From the NCBI GenBank assembly GCA_021186555.1, contig JAJKFL010000005.1:46247635-46311634 (forward strand): 64,000 nucleotides of DNA. Direction: 5' to 3'. The notes beneath the pieces were generated by a model. It was not told the DNA's origin and did not search any database. It saw only the letters and a list, made by a program, of their open reading frames with translations. A program made the translations under genes and the position numbers. This document shows positions 1 through 12,011 of this stretch, one piece after another (position 1 is the stretch's first letter; each line of letters begins with the position of its first letter). Origin of the DNA: Reticulitermes speratus. Taxonomy: Eukaryota; Arthropoda; Insecta; Blattodea; Rhinotermitidae.

Positions 1-149
1 GGAAGTGTAGGTTCAGTGCATGAGGGTCGTGATGTGGAACAGGGAATGAGACAGGAAGCAGGTACCTTGCGATCAACTGGGGGAATGTGGCGCGTATGTA
101 CGAGTGTTCGTTCCACTGCACTCAACACTCAGTCCCTTCATTCCATTGT

Positions 150-240
150 CTTCTAAAACCGTGATGTAATCTGGTAGGTGGTTACCGACGTTTCGGAGGA
201 ATATGCTGCCCCAATCTTCAGGGCTGAGGACGAAGTATTC
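150..240 (-). repeat. 'PCSLV' repeat with hammerhead-like core
   Basis: Read on the minus strand the copy gives CUGAAGA, a G-rich/C-rich stem and GAAACGUC, the same order as in the clearer hammerhead-like copies of this window. The flanking part translates as 'PCSLVGDYQSFG', the chance peptide that makes this family conspicuous in gene predictions. Stem I can form only about three pairs, so this copy looks decayed. Confidence 0.6.
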
Positions 241-440
241 AATGTTGGAGCATGCTGCCATCAGCATCACGGTTCAGACGGCAATAATTTAATCCGAAAG
301 ATTGATAATCACCTACAAGACTGCACGGTGTAATAACCCAGAGGACCACAATATGAACCTTCACAGCCGAGAAAACCTCAATCAAAACCCTTTTACAGCC
401 ACCGAAATTGATATTTTTGGAAATACGCTGAGCCAAAATT

Positions 441-640
441 TTGTTTATGAGGATATTAAGAGGAAATTAAATTCAGGGATCGCGTGCAACAATTCCGTTC
501 AGAATATTTCGTCTTACAGTGTGCTATCTACAAAAGTAAAAATAAAAATATACAAACATGTAATTTTACCTGCAGTTTGTATGGGTGTGAAACATGGTCT
601 CGCGTATTAAGGGAAGGGCATAAGCTGAGGGTTATTCTGT
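441..640 (+). mobile_element. LINE reverse-transcriptase C-terminal fragment
   Basis: The plus strand encodes 'KIKIYKHVILPAVCMG' followed, after frame disruption, by 'REGHKLRV'. This matches the common LINE pattern KIYKTVILPVVLYGCETW...REEHRLRV that lies downstream of the catalytic part of the reverse transcriptase. The upstream 'KRKLNSGIACNNSVQN' fits the preceding segment of the same protein. It is a dead stub of about 200 bp with no promoter or 5' part. Confidence 0.7.
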
Positions 641-1089
641 TACTTCCTCCTAAGACGGCTGAAGGAACAGAAGAATGAAAAAAAATCAAATACGTTATTG
701 TTATTATTATGATCATAAAATTGGCAAGTGAAGCAGCACGCTTGGAAGAGATAACAAAGACGATGATAAGACTGAGCTAAAATCCGCGTCACATTCAATC
801 ATAACTGCGAAAATTACGCGACGGTCAAAATTTTATGATGGCATACTTTCGTCTAAGTGTTCACTAACAAATCGCGTGGTGACATCTGTATGCGCGAATT
901 TCCGGACACACGTATAATTACACTCCCAACTCAGTTGATGACACACAACCACTGCAACTGATACAGCGTCTTTTTCTTCTTGGACTTGGGACCGATAGGT
1001 TGTCCTTGTTCTGGTGACTTTGCTTTCTGTCAATATACTTGTTACTATCGTCACTAGATTCTTCTTCGTCTTCAAAACACGGTCCAGGC

Positions 1090-1315
1090 TCTCGGCTGGA
1101 CGATCCGGGTTCTCTTCTCCAGAGCGTTCAGACCGACTCTGGACGCGGCCTCCTAGTCAACGGGTACCGGGGCGCGTTTCCTCTTAGGGGAAAGCGGTTA
1201 CAGCCTGAAGCTGACCATTCACTTCCATCCAGTGCCGAGGTTAAGAATGATTATCGGCATACCTCCAGTTCCCCATACGCCTCCACTGCGTGCACAGGAC
1301 AACTGTTTTTCTTTT
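1090..1315 (+). mobile_element. tRNA-derived SINE (family 1), diverged body
   Basis: The segment carries the body of the family-1 SINE: 'gggtaccggg', a 'gggaaagcgg' block, 'ctgaccattcact', 'tgccgaggttaagaatg' and a 3' part resembling 'atacgcctccactgcgtgca'. The tRNA-like head is missing or too diverged to see. Compare the full copy at 7196-7476. Confidence 0.55.
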
Positions 1316-1811
1316 ACATTACGAAATTAAAACGAACCGCCAGTAGCATGAAGTTTTGCCTAAACCCATCCAGCGGTTGACTTCGAACATGTGTACAGCG
1401 GGCAGAAAGGCCATCCCGATGCGCATTCCTTGCACGTTGTGCAATGGGCTCACAGTAACTCGCTAAATACTGCAGCCATTTCCAATGGAATGTCACTGTA
1501 CTTTCCTTGTTGTTGGTGCCAAATGTCCTTGAACTGTTATCGTCTCCGTGCCAAGTACTGTTTACTGCTGAGGTTACCTTCGACAGTATTTCTGGCACCT
1601 GACACATCTTCAGCTGAATGTCAGGCAACAAGTAGTATAATTCAGAGGCGGCCGAACTCACCGAAGCAGCATTTGACATTCCTCGTACATCGTCAACATT
1701 TAAAGAATTCACAATTAGTTCTTATTTAACAAAGCACTGAAAAATGTTCCGAATGAAAGTTAAAGGACGTAATAAGATTTATACTGTGAGTGTTGAGGTT
1801 CACGCGACGTT

Positions 1812-1912
1812 ATCATGGTTACGGTCGTCTGGAATGTGACGCCCTGTAGTTTGGTAAACAGGTACCAACGTTTCGGATGAAGTTCTTGCCTCCACTGTGG
1901 AGCGTCTATCCA
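1812..1912 (-). repeat. 'PCSLV' repeat, decayed hammerhead-like core
   Basis: The plus strand reads 'tggaatgtgacgccctgtag' and then 'ggtaccaacgtttcgg', which on the minus strand gives CCGAAACGUUGGUACC, the 3' half of the hammerhead-like fold. The 5' CUGANGA half has decayed. Confidence 0.55.
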
Positions 1913-3964
1913 TCACGCTACGAATTGGACACTGGACTGCTTCTGCAGACGTGAAATTCACAAGTTTTACATCTCAGTCCATTGGAATTACCGTGCTGGA
2001 GAGGTTTTACTGCTCGGCAGGCAGACCGTAACTGAATGTTGCGCAATACTGTCCACAGACTACTCAATCCTTTCTTTTGCACAATATCAAAACAAGACGG
2101 TCAATAATATTGTGCAATATTAATTATTACACAGAAATGTACAATCCCAGCCTTCGTTTAGACAACAAACAAGTTTCGCTGCGTCGGGTTATACGTTTAA
2201 CTGCTGCATACGCACACTTCTGTAATCAACAGACTTTGGGGTCACAATTACTTGGGTAACGCCGCTATCTGAGGCCACCAGAGCACTCATATCTAGTAAG
2301 GACAATAACGCGAACAGGCGTAATCAACATGGCAGTTACATGGCAGTAACAAAAAGAAAACGGATTCATATCACAAGCCTTGTCAACAGAATACACTCAC
2401 AACGGTATCTGTTTTCTTGTTTTAGACCAAGGTCACACTAATAATTACCAGGCCAGAACCGGGGGTAAGTGAAGCCTTATAACGGAGTACGAGAAATGTA
2501 TGTACACTAAAACACTGATAGCAGGGACCTAAAAACGTCTCGACAACTTTTTGTGCAATTTTCTCTCAGATGCAATGAAACCTAATGAAGTTTAAAATTA
2601 ATAAATCTCTGTATCTTGTCCGTTTATACTGCATTATAACGCGTTTCAGATAAATATTAATCACTGAAAAAGGGACTGTGAAGTTTCAGTTTGGAGCCAA
2701 GGGATACGTCGAGTGAAAAATTATCAGAATTCGGGGTACGTCTCTGGAAGAGGCCACTGAACTCTCTGTGTCATGCGCAGTACATTTTCCGATCATGACT
2801 ACTGGAAAATTCGCAGTGGTTCCTAATACTACATCCCTTCACCAGCCAGCAGGATTCCGTTCCTCTGGAATATGGACGCCAAGTCAATGTGTAATCGGTT
2901 CCCGAAACGCAATTCTGGGCTACACCCACCGCGGAAACCTCAAAACCCGGCAACAAAGCCATTTAACTCGTCTGTTGTGGGTTGTTTAGACTTGTTTCAT
3001 TCTCTTACTATGTTGTCTATAACAATACGACTCGAGCAAGTTTCTGACCTTCAGCCCTCTCGTATTCCACTCATGTCCATCCGGTCGTGACAGCTTTGCA
3101 GCTCATTGTAAGAACCGAATGTTTTTGGAAGTTTAGTTTGACACTTTATTTGCGTTGACAAATGTATGGTTTTAGCCTCTGAACAGGCGCATGTGGCTTT
3201 TCAGTTATGTTTTGTGTGGGCGTTTTGTTTCCACGGAAAACTTAATTAGGTTCAAGCTATAGGAATTTCGTAAAGTTTTTTTTTAATTGGTCAGCTAACG
3301 ACAGGAGACCCTCTTTCGTTGCCCGACCAATCACTGCAGAGAAATTTGTCGGAGATGAGATGGGTAGAAGGACAAGGGGGATTCAAAAATTTCGTTATTA
3401 GTTATTAGACAAGAGACGGAATGCTACGGACCCACCACGGATGGCAGAATTACAAGTTACGTTGATATAAATTTTAAAGCCAAAGACAAGCTTTTCAATC
3501 TCCTACGCTACTTTGCCTGTAATTAAGCATCCTTAGAGGACTGACTAAGTGTATTGTGAACGTTGGCTGTGGGCAATGAAGGGCAAACCATACTAACAAG
3601 TTCATCTATGTGGCTGTGGTCTGAATTTCATTCAAAACTTCACTCAAAAATCTGTTACGCACGTTGCGGGTACAAGCAAGACTCAGCGGATGGCACCAAC
3701 ATCGAGTGTCAAGTGACTTAAGCGCCACTCCCCCACTTCCTAATACGCAGTTTTCTTTCAGTGTGTGATAAGTGTTGAGCGATATTTTGACTGTTCACTC
3801 ATTCAGCATACAGACTGTACCTGTGACCGTTTTTGGTATCAACTAACACTGAACAATTGAGTGTTAATTTAATGTTTGTTTACTGTACGGGAAGAGTCTT
3901 CTGTAGTATCTGTCTTACTCTGAACTCTACCTACTCATGGTAGGTGTAGGTTATTGTTGCACCC

Positions 3965-4166
3965 GGTCAATGACACACACACACACACCACTCGGTAGGA
4001 CTCTTCTGGGAGTGATCGGCCTGTCGCAGAGACCTCTACCTGACAACACACAACACTCACAAGAGACATCCATGCTCCCCGGCAGGATTCGAACTCGCAA
4101 TCCCAGCAAGCAGCCGGCAGCAGACCCACACCTTAGACCGCGCGGCCACCGGGATCGGCCTTTGTA
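3965..4166 (-). mobile_element. tRNA-derived SINE (family 2)
   Basis: Read on the minus strand the element begins 'ggccgatcccggtggccgcg', continues with a tRNA-like segment and has a good pol III B box, 'gagttcgaatcctgc'. It ends in a (GT)n run, seen as 'acacacacacac' on the plus strand. Two further copies, at 22575-22740 and 54885-55060, have the same layout and the same orientation. Family-1 SINEs differ in sequence and tail. Confidence 0.8.
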
Positions 4167-4565
4167 ATTTCCATTATTTATATTTCGCATGAGTTCAGGC
4201 GTATTCTGTTTCAAGTAATCCACGAAATGAAATGAAAAAAAAAATGGCACACAGCACATTTTGTTTGGTAACTTTTTTATATAACAAAAGAACACGTGAG
4301 CAGTCATTCTAACATTACGTTTTCGTGATTTCCTTTGTCTTGTTTGCAACGTAGGATTAATGTAATTAGACGTTCCTTATGCTTGTCTACGTGACTTCCT
4401 GGGATGTCTTGAAATACCAAGTTGTGACGTAGGCAATTCGAAGACTCAGGTTGGGAGCGAACACTACACGGTACTGTTCGCGGTGAGCAAGACATTAAGT
4501 ATAACACATGTGTTACCACCAACTCGTACACAATACTGAAGTACAACGTAACAAACTCAATAAAA

Positions 4566-4609
4566 CTCCCGACATGTTTCGGCGTAACATCACACCATCC
4601 TCAGGGGAG
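4566..4609 (-). ncRNA. Hammerhead-ribozyme-like motif (type I layout)
   Basis: On the minus strand: stem I 5' strand CUCCC (4609-4605), core CUGAGGA (4604-4598), one extra U (4597), stem II GGUGU/ACGCC (4596-4592 with 4585-4581), GAAA (4580-4577), a two-base-pair stem III in CAUG (4576-4573), cleavage-type UC (4572-4571), then stem I 3' strand GGGAG (4570-4566), which pairs perfectly with CUCCC. Position 7 is free in the hammerhead consensus, so CUGAGGA is acceptable. The extra U between A9 and stem II is not in the textbook motif and may lower or abolish activity. Hammerheads with very short stem III are known from Penelope-like elements and retrozymes; membership here is inferred. Confidence 0.55.
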
Positions 4610-4674
4610 ACACAATCTTTGAAGGAAAACGTAAATTGCCTACTTACAGACGGCAGCACCGCTTAGTACGAAGG

Positions 4675-4900
4675 CATTGGGGCTGGAGTGGAGCTCCACT
4701 CATTCTTAACCTCGGCATTTGATGCAGCTGGGTTGTCAGTTTTACGCCCTGGGCCGCTTTACCCCCGGAAGCCAACGGATAGTGAGGGGGCACCAGAGCC
4801 AGTCAGGACATTTTTGCCCCTACCGGACATCAAACCACGATTCCTCGGCCCTCCTGCCTGTAGCCTAGTCAGAGACTGGACTTTTCCGGAACCTGCCTTC
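4675..4900 (-). mobile_element. tRNA-derived SINE (family 1), body only
   Basis: The antisense copy shows 'ggagctccactcattcttaa', 'cctcggcatttgatg', 'gggccgctttacccccgga' and 'cagtcaggac', the same block order as the antisense full copies at 31828-32125 and 51200-51490. The head end is diverged. Confidence 0.6.
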
Positions 4901-5213
4901 ATATAAATGCCGTTGTCTTTCCAGAACTTCCCAAGTTCCTGAAGTTAGTTATTTCTGAACAGGGCCGTTTACGGAGCACAAACGTTGCACGTGCACAGAA
5001 ATTGCCGTCGCAGTAATTTCATGCCCTACATTCAATAAAGATGGCCATTATTAATCAGTTATTTTAAAGTTGTACATTCCGTGCATTTTTAAAAACATTA
5101 CAAGTTACACCTTTTATACACAAATGACATCAACAACGGAGCCTACTACAGACTGTGGAACCTTGTAAATAATAGCTTATCACTGGCAATTGGTTTTAAA
5201 CCTGGCATATTGT

Positions 5214-5254
5214 GCTCCCTGAAGATGGTACCTTGTACCGAAACATGTCGTAGC
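5214..5254 (+). ncRNA. Hammerhead-ribozyme-like motif (type I layout)
   Basis: Plus strand: stem I 5' GCUCC (5214-5218), core CUGAAGA (5219-5225), extra U (5226), stem II GGUAC/GUACC (5227-5231 with 5235-5239, loop CUU), GAAA (5240-5243), CAUG (5244-5247), UC (5248-5249), stem I 3' GUAGC (5250-5254). Stem II is perfect; stem I has four of five pairs. Stem sequences differ from the copy at 4566-4609, but the core and CAUGUC are the same. The same departure (one U before stem II) is present. Confidence 0.5.
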
Positions 5255-5797
5255 TACGTGTTTAACACTCATATGTAACTAATGATGTGCATTTGGTTGG
5301 TAGAATAAATTGAATACATTATATTCAAATTTAAATTTTATCGTATGACGTGAGTGATATTTTGGCCACTGTCAATCGTTCTGGGTTTAAAAAAAACCCA
5401 CACCGTTTCCAAGACTGGATCTGTCTCCGTCTTCAGATTGAAACGAGAGAAGAAGAACCTACTGTGGTAGGCCCTTTACAGTGAGACGATGGACAATGTC
5501 CCAAATATTGATAGGCGCAACAGTTTCCCGTTAACATTTTAACGGGATCTATGCTGTTTGCAGTCACGGCTTGCAGAGCAGAACATCCAGTTCTCGGACC
5601 CTCAGTTTAGTGAAGAGTTCCCCTCGTCATCTCGACCCTTCTAATTGCCCTCTTCCGTGAGATTCGTCACCGAGGTTTCAGCGCGCGTATATCCCGCAGG
5701 GTAAGTTATCAGGACACCGAACCCTCAACCTCCCGGTACGGCATATTCGTACAACACAGCCCTGTAAACCGACCTAAACTACAGTCAAATTAAAAAA

Positions 5798-5960
5798 TTA
5801 CTGTGTTCTGGAATGTGACACCATGTAATGTGGGAGGTACCAACGTTTCGGACGAACCTGTTGCTTCCGTCTCCAAAGTAGAAGCGTTCATCGGAAATGC
5901 TGTAACATGTTTGCAGAACTGCACGGTGTGACGTCCCCCAAGACCGCAATTTTGATACAG
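5798..5960 (-). repeat. 'PCSLV' repeat, decayed hammerhead-like core
   Basis: 'ggaatgtgacaccatgtaat' is followed by 'ggtaccaacgtttcgg' and a diverged 'cttccgtctcc'. The minus strand retains GAAACGUUGGUACC, but the CUGANGA half has mutated. A second, less clear part of the repeat follows to about 5960. Confidence 0.55.
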
Positions 5961-6249
5961 CGACGAGAACCCTAAATCTCACGAATACAGTTCTTACGGT
6001 TTATCTCTGTATAGCAGTAGTTTCGACAGAATTTATTTTTAAACACTATGCGTTCTTTGACCGAAACGAACTGAAGGCAGTACAGGAAGTGGAGGGTTCG
6101 AGGGTTCTCACAGCGGCGTTGCCGAATATTTCAAGTCTTCTGGGAACTTACGCTGTGCCATGGGCTATTTCCCGGCGTTTCGAGAAATGAAGGCATTGCA
6201 ATCCCTCGAAACGCCGGGAGCCAAGTCTCCGACGTTAGCCTTTTGGTTG

Positions 6250-6475
6250 GTTGGGTTCTTCGTCTTTAAGGATCGCCGTTCTCTTACCGCAGAGGACCGG
6301 GTTCGATCTCGGGCCAGTCGATGTGAGATTTCTGGTGGACAAAGTGGCACCGGGACAGGTTTCTCTCCGAGTACTTGGGGTTTTCGCCCTACCGGTATCA
6401 TTCTACCAATATTACATGCTCGTGTTCATATTTATACTGTTCTTACTGAAAGCGCAAGCAGGCGAAGCCTGGTAA
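6250..6475 (+). mobile_element. tRNA-like SINE, unassigned family
   Basis: The segment contains a pol III B-box-like 'gggttcgatctcggg' (about 6299-6313) preceded by 'ctcttaccgcagaggacc', resembling a tRNA-derived SINE head. The body ('gtggcaccgggacagg', 'ctctccgagtacttggggtt') differs from families 1 to 3. The ends are not clear. Confidence 0.45.
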
Positions 6476-7195
6476 CCTTCAAAGCACTGCGCTTTCGGAT
6501 ATCGGTAAACAGAGACAGAAGTACTTTCACACTGTTTTTATTCGTTAAATGCTTAATCCGACGTAATGAGAACACTTACTGAAACGTATGGGAAATAAAA
6601 ACTTGCGCTGATTCAGTACCAACATCATCGGTTCGCTCAAGGTCCGTCCGTCCACCACTCTCACCACGTCACTGGAGCCACACGTCACCGGCTCCCCTCC
6701 ACAAGCGTGGCGCAAGGTACCCCGCGATCTCCATGTCGTCCGACAGTTGCTAGCTGCCTGTCGCCAAGGCGTATTGTGTTGTGTAGTGAGCAGTGTTAAC
6801 GGGTCGTGTGAACAACAGTGTGTTCTGTGTGGTGGTGTCTTCATGGAGTATCAAATTTATTCTCTACACAACAGTAGCCATTTACATGCAATTTAAAGCC
6901 AAAGCTGAAGGAGAGATTCCATCTGGTAACATAATATTAAAACTCATCTTTAATTAACAGGTTGTGACGGTTATGAAAAGGCACCGTTGAGGATACAAAC
7001 ACACGCTTTTGTGAACGCGATCTGTTGAGGCTTTCGGAACACCAGGCTTGTGACCAGTCGCGTGTCACCTATTGATGAATTACCTCGTAGCATACTGACA
7101 TAAAACCGTTTTACTTACACGGACTAGGCATTTGTTAGTTTATATGTTGGGCCTTCGCATATTCAAATATTTTGCAGTATAGATATATTACAAAT

Positions 7196-7476
7196 GGGGC
7201 CGGGATAGTGTAGTCTGTATAGTGTCTCGCTATGGGTTGGAAGGTCCGGGGATCGAATCCCGGTGGGGGCGAGATTTTCAGCACTGGTCCAGACCGGCCC
7301 TGGGGCCTACCCAGCCTCCTGTACAATGGGTACCGGGTCATTCCCGGGGGTAAAGCGGCTGGGGCGTGGCGTTGACCACCCACCCCCATCTAGCTCCGAG
7401 GTTAAAGAAAGAGTAGAGCTATACCTCTACTCCCCCTCTGGGCCTTCATGGCCTGTTCTGGGGTGAACTTTACCTT
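7196..7476 (+). mobile_element. tRNA-derived SINE (family 1), best full copy
   Basis: The head 'ggggccgggatagtgtagtc' has an A-box-like region and the B box 'ggatcgaatcc' (about 7250-7260). The body contains 'gggtaccgggtcattccc', 'gtaaagcggctggggcgtgg', 'gttgaccacccaccccc', 'gaggttaaagaaagagtaga' and 'tgggccttcatggcc', and the element ends 'aactttaccttta'. The 3' tail is therefore built from ACCTTT-like units rather than poly(A). At about 280 bp and nearly intact, it is the reference for all other copies in the window. Confidence 0.85.
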
Positions 7477-7522
7477 TATACATTACAAATGTGGCCGCGG
7501 GCTGGACACCCGTGTTCTAAAC

Positions 7523-7826
7523 CAGGGGTACTCAAAACTTTCGCTGGCGTACCACTAAATGAAATTCAACAAGTTCAATGTACCACAAATATTTTTTCGT
7601 ATTTAAATAAAAAAGCTGAAATTGGATAGACTGGAAGACCGCGAGGATGAGTTATATAATGTTGCCAGGAATGCTGCATATTAGCAAATATATGTGGCTT
7701 AAGTTTTATTTACTTTTTAAAATGTTTACACTTTTTATATTTCGATTTCTTGTTAAGGCTGCGTACCAGTGAACAATGGTTTGGGTACTGGTAGCGGTAC
7801 GCGTACCATAGTTTGAGAAACCGTGA
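7523..7826. mobile_element. hAT-type MITE (CAGGGGTACTCAAA ends)
   Basis: The left end 'caggggtactcaaaactt' matches the inverse of the right end 'atagtttgagaaaccgtg'. Ends of the form CAGNGGT..CTCAAA are typical of hAT transposons. Inner arms also pair ('ggcgtaccac' with 'gcgtacc'). The expected 8-bp flanking duplication is present only weakly (5 of 8). Confidence 0.6.
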
Positions 7827-8699
7827 TCCAGAACATTTGCACGCACAGACGTAAATATCGGTTGTAAACGCAGCGTGGTTACCAAATTTACAATTCCACG
7901 AATTCGTAACTTTAAAAAAAATCACAATACGTCCGATAAACTGCCCATTACATGTCAGCTGATTTAGAACCCGTCTCAGCAAAATGAAATCAGGGTGTTT
8001 CATATACATCAGGAACCGTTAAAAAAATAACACTGCAATTACACCTTTTAAGAATGTAGTTTTAACGGACTATTAGTACTAAAACGACAAGCATGTTTAT
8101 GTGTACATATTTGTCCGCCAAGTAATATGAGAACACACAAGCCTAACATGATACGAGTTTCCTACAACGAACCAGATGAAAAACATGTCGTGTACATAAA
8201 AGAATTCGCGAACCAGTCTGGTAACCACTCCATTTGTGTAAATAAACGCTATTTACCGTAACAGCAAGACGAATAACTTTGTTCGGCTGTAAATTTGTAA
8301 CTTGTTAGAACCAGCCCTGCGGCAAACACGTCACGCACACATGCAAACATTTAAAATTCCGGGTTTCGATAGAACTGCAGTTTACCCATTATGTTTATCT
8401 GGGCGCGACAATTTGATCTCTGTGAGGAAAAACACAGATCGAAGACACATGAACGCGAAGTTCTGACAAACAGCAGTTGGTCCTAACACACAAACTAACT
8501 AATGATTACAAATACATAACCGGAGGCTCATAACTAGTACTTTTCGCGAAATATTGTTACTGATAAACTCAGAAGCTGAGATGGGTGGGCAGAGGTGTGT
8601 AACATACAGATGACGTAACAGTCACGTGACACTATGTTTTTAACATGTCTGTGGTGTCACGTGACTTCTGCGCCATCCTATATGCAAAATTGTGGATGT

Positions 8700-8840
8700 A
8701 AACCGTGAATAGTACGGAGTACTTAACAGACCTAGACGTAGATGGGAGTATAATACAGAAACTCAAATTGAGGTATGCTGGCCGTGTAGTCGTGTATGAG
8801 GATACCAGGGTCCTTCCAGACGGTTTAGCATCCACATACC
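8700..8840 (+). mobile_element. LINE 3' coding fragment
   Basis: The plus strand encodes 'LKLRYAGRVVVYEDTRVL', resembling the LINE ORF2 tail LRWYGHVVRMEDTRIP. There are about 45 related codons and no other LINE part adjacent. The match is to the general pattern, not to a named family. Confidence 0.45.
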
Positions 8841-9019
8841 TGACAACACGGGATCACAATCCACTCACCGCTGTGGAAACGCCAGACTTTACATTAAATG
8901 AAACTGACCTACAAATAAGATGTGAATGTGTGGAATGGATCAAACCGGCTTAGAATAGGGCCTAGTGTCGGGCATTTGTGAAGACGGCGTTGAACAAGGG
9001 ATCTAGATCCTGTTCAAGG

Positions 9020-9256
9020 ACAGAGTTGGTATAGTGACCTGACTACGGGTTGGGCGACCCAGGGATCGGAGTTATATTCCCGAAGGGGACAAAGAATCGT
9101 TTCCTCTCCAAAGCTGGGGGCCACCCATTCTATTCAATGAGCACTGAGGGTTTTTATCTCTGCGGCAATGCGGCCGGATATCTGACCTTCACAGAGCTAA
9201 GAGTGCGTGGAGCTATACCGCCATTCCTCCATACGCCTTCATGGCGTGGTGAATAA
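9020..9256 (+). mobile_element. tRNA-derived SINE (family 1), diverged
   Basis: The segment starts 'ttggtatagtgacctgacta', a diverged head, followed by 'cccagggatcgga' in place of the B box, a 'tattcaatgagc' block, and a 3' end 'cctccatacgccttcatggc' matching the SINE tail region. Block order equals the copy at 7196-7476. Confidence 0.55.
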
Positions 9257-9492
9257 TTAAGTACATATGTAACTTTAATTTATTTTTCGTTCTGAAGGAC
9301 TGATTCACACATACTTGGTGTTCTAAACCAAATACACTAGTCGTTCTTGTTCCTTGTAAGCGGATACTCCGGGAGGGGAGGTGTCCTTGGAGATCAATAC
9401 TGACTGCCACGTGGGGTTCTTTAGGGCAGACATTTGATAAGATCCGTCCTTTTTAGCTCACATTCCTTTCTTATGAATGACGGTATGCTTAC

Positions 9493-9642
9493 GATCAGGG
9501 GTGCACAAATCCTGTGCGGTGGCGCCTGATATCTGTGGGTCAGTATGAAACTTGCTTCATGTCACCACCACTCTGGCGTCTAGAATTTCAAGGTGGCTCC
9601 TAGATTTTTGGAAAATCTGTGCACCCATGCTTTTGAGGCCAC
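9493..9642. mobile_element. hAT-type MITE (CAGGGGTGCACAAAT ends)
   Basis: The left end 'caggggtgcacaaat' mirrors the right end 'aatctgtgcacccatg'. The internal 'gcgcctgatatctgtgggtc' and 'gaaacttgcttcatgtcac' recur, in either orientation, in copies near 11147, 18510, 46318 and 51170. The 8-bp flanks agree at five of eight positions. Confidence 0.65.
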
Positions 9643-10699
9643 CAGCTCTTCCTGTGCGTTCCCAAATCTAACTGTTAAACAGGGTGATCGTTTTTAACAA
9701 AACTGATAATGAACTTTATGCCACAGCAGGCAACCCCAACGGCACAACTCTTTAATTCCCTACTGTCCGTAACATGACGGATGCGCGAAACTGTAGGGTA
9801 GGAGCGACACGTATTTAAGAGCCTTCAAATGATGATGGTAATATAACTGAAAACAATTAACTTTTTACGGCAATCGTTTGGTACAACATGAAAGATTAAC
9901 AAGTCGAAGAAAGTCCGAGCATACTTTCAAGCTTAGTAATGCATTTCATCTGACATCAGGCAGTCATTACATTGCATTCGCTTCTGTAAACGGACTTCAG
10001 TATTTCAATACGTGTCCGTCATACACAAAGCTGACCTCCCTGTTATATGATAGCCGGGAAGTAACCTTAAATTCTTCAACGTCTGATGCACCATCAGTGG
10101 GAGGTTTTAAGTTCATGGACGGACAAACAAAGGAAGAGGCAGTTTTATTTTATGGGCTAGCATACTCAGTATAATGAATGAAGAGACCAACATGTATGCC
10201 AACACCATAATTGTTTTGTGAAACTAGCAGAAACGTAGCCTACATGACATGTGTTGTAAACAGTTCGTGTCGTTCGCCGGCCACTGTGAAGGTGCAAAAT
10301 GGACGCGATATCAAGCACGTAAAATGAAAATTAGAAATGCAATGACCTTTCAGCCACAAGTTCATATATCGCTCATGAAACGGCAGTTTGTCATAACCCA
10401 CAAAATTCGTCAAACTGAGATTCCCGCGTTACCAGACAGTCAGGTTACAAACACGCCTTCTGTCAAAATGTTGTGTCAACAAACAATTGCTTGTCCTTGT
10501 ATTTCCGTACAAACACAACACGCTTAAGTGTTGGTCTGTTGAGGATCGGTCAAGTTTTTTGTGTCTCCTGTAAAATTGTGTATCGGTGGGTTACGACAAA
10601 TTGCTGTTTCATGAACGATGTACAGTAAATTTAAAAATTCCGTCTGTATCTGAAATTGACCTTCGTTTCGTCATATATCAGGACATCACAGCAATAAAT

Positions 10700-10805
10700 G
10701 TGAAAATTACGATATTTTGGGACGTGACGCTGTTTAGTTCGGTACATCATACCGACGTTTCGAAGTAACCTGCATCCTCTATCTACCAGCAGTTTTCTTT
10801 TCCCT
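10700..10805 (-). repeat. 'PCSLV' repeat, decayed hammerhead-like core
   Basis: 'tgggacgtgacgctgtttag' and 'ataccgacgtttcgaag' match the family. The minus strand keeps GAAACGUCGGUAU. The other core half is not recognisable. Confidence 0.5.
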
Positions 10806-11146
10806 AGAACTAGGTAACCCATCGACCACCTTACGTCGTTAAATCCAGACGACAGCAAAGTTTACACCCGCTAAGCTATTCATTACAAGGACCAACCCAT
10901 TGACGCTGCACAGCGAAATAACCCCAATTGATTGTCACTGAGAGCCATATATAGCATAAATACACTGCCGTAAGCATAATGCTGAGTTAATTTTAAAGTA
11001 GGCCTACGTGGTACATATTAATACCAGTGGTATCAAAGGGTTAACAATTTAATGGCAGAAAGTGAAGGGAATACGTAAGAAATTTAACTGTAAATGACAG
11101 ACCGGATCGATCATCATCAGGATTATAAAATACATCTATACAAACC

Positions 11147-11370
11147 AGGGGTGCACAAATTTTCCACCAATCTAGGCGCCAGAAGGGAGGTATGAAGCAA
11201 GTTCCATACTGAGGACCCAGAAATATTAGGCGCCACTATACAAAATTTAGTCGTCCGGTGGCCAAGGCGTGAAGCTGATTGCTCACTTCTACCTAGTGCC
11301 GAGTTTAAGAATGGGTGGCGCTATACCTTCACTCTGCCAAGTCTTCATGGTGTGCACATTTTATTTAGCG
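11147..11370. mobile_element. hAT-type MITE joined to a SINE fragment
   Basis: The left part starts 'caggggtgcacaaattttcc' and follows the MITE to about 11262. It then runs directly into family-1 SINE body ('gaagctgattgctcac', 'tagtgccgagtttaagaatg', 'gtcttcatggtgtgca'). The MITE right end is absent, so either the SINE inserted and its flank was deleted or recombination joined two repeats. Confidence 0.6.
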
Positions 11371-12011
11371 ACGCTATGAACAGCTCGGACTGCCAGAGCA
11401 CCTAGCGACAGGATGAGTAATGAACAATGAACTGGAAAACATGCGAAATAGATCGTCGCATTAATTTCTGTAATGAACAAACTACGGAACTCTCAATCCG
11501 TACAGCTGGCACGACGCATGACTGCAATATTCATTTTTGCTACATAAGACCACAATACGGTACCTGCCCATCAGACTACACGGCGACAGAACCCAAAATA
11601 TCACAACACGAACAATATTCAAAGAATCTGAGATGAACAGAATGACGAGGGGGTAATTTTACTGAATGGAAAGTGAAAGTAATGGGTCTGTCACCAGCTG
11701 ACATTACCAGCAGTTATGAAGTAAAGAAATGCAGGAAGAGAGACTGGTTTGTCGTGCCGCCCACGGTAGCTCAGTACATACTTAAGTGACTATTTCCCTT
11801 GCAGCTCCTGTTGTCACGTATACAAAACACGAGGGGTGTCTGAACATTCTTAGCTTTCAGGAACGTGTTCTGAGCCGAGGTTCACGCATTAGCATCGCCC
11901 GCCTAATGCAGGCGACCTCTACTTAAAGCATGGGGGACTTCAAGCTTGAGGATAAGTTTCTGAATCACCTCTAAAAGGGAATTGTGAAGGACACGTGTGT
12001 AGCTACCTCTA

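Noticed and set aside
3965-4166. A true tRNA gene
   Set aside because: The B box is good, but the cloverleaf does not close and the sequence recurs with a constant non-tRNA body, so it is a SINE.
3951-4349. 132-codon open frame, minus strand
   Set aside because: It lies over a family-2 SINE.
6160-6582. 140-codon open frame, plus strand
   Set aside because: It lies over a tRNA-like SINE; the peptide is an accident of its sequence.
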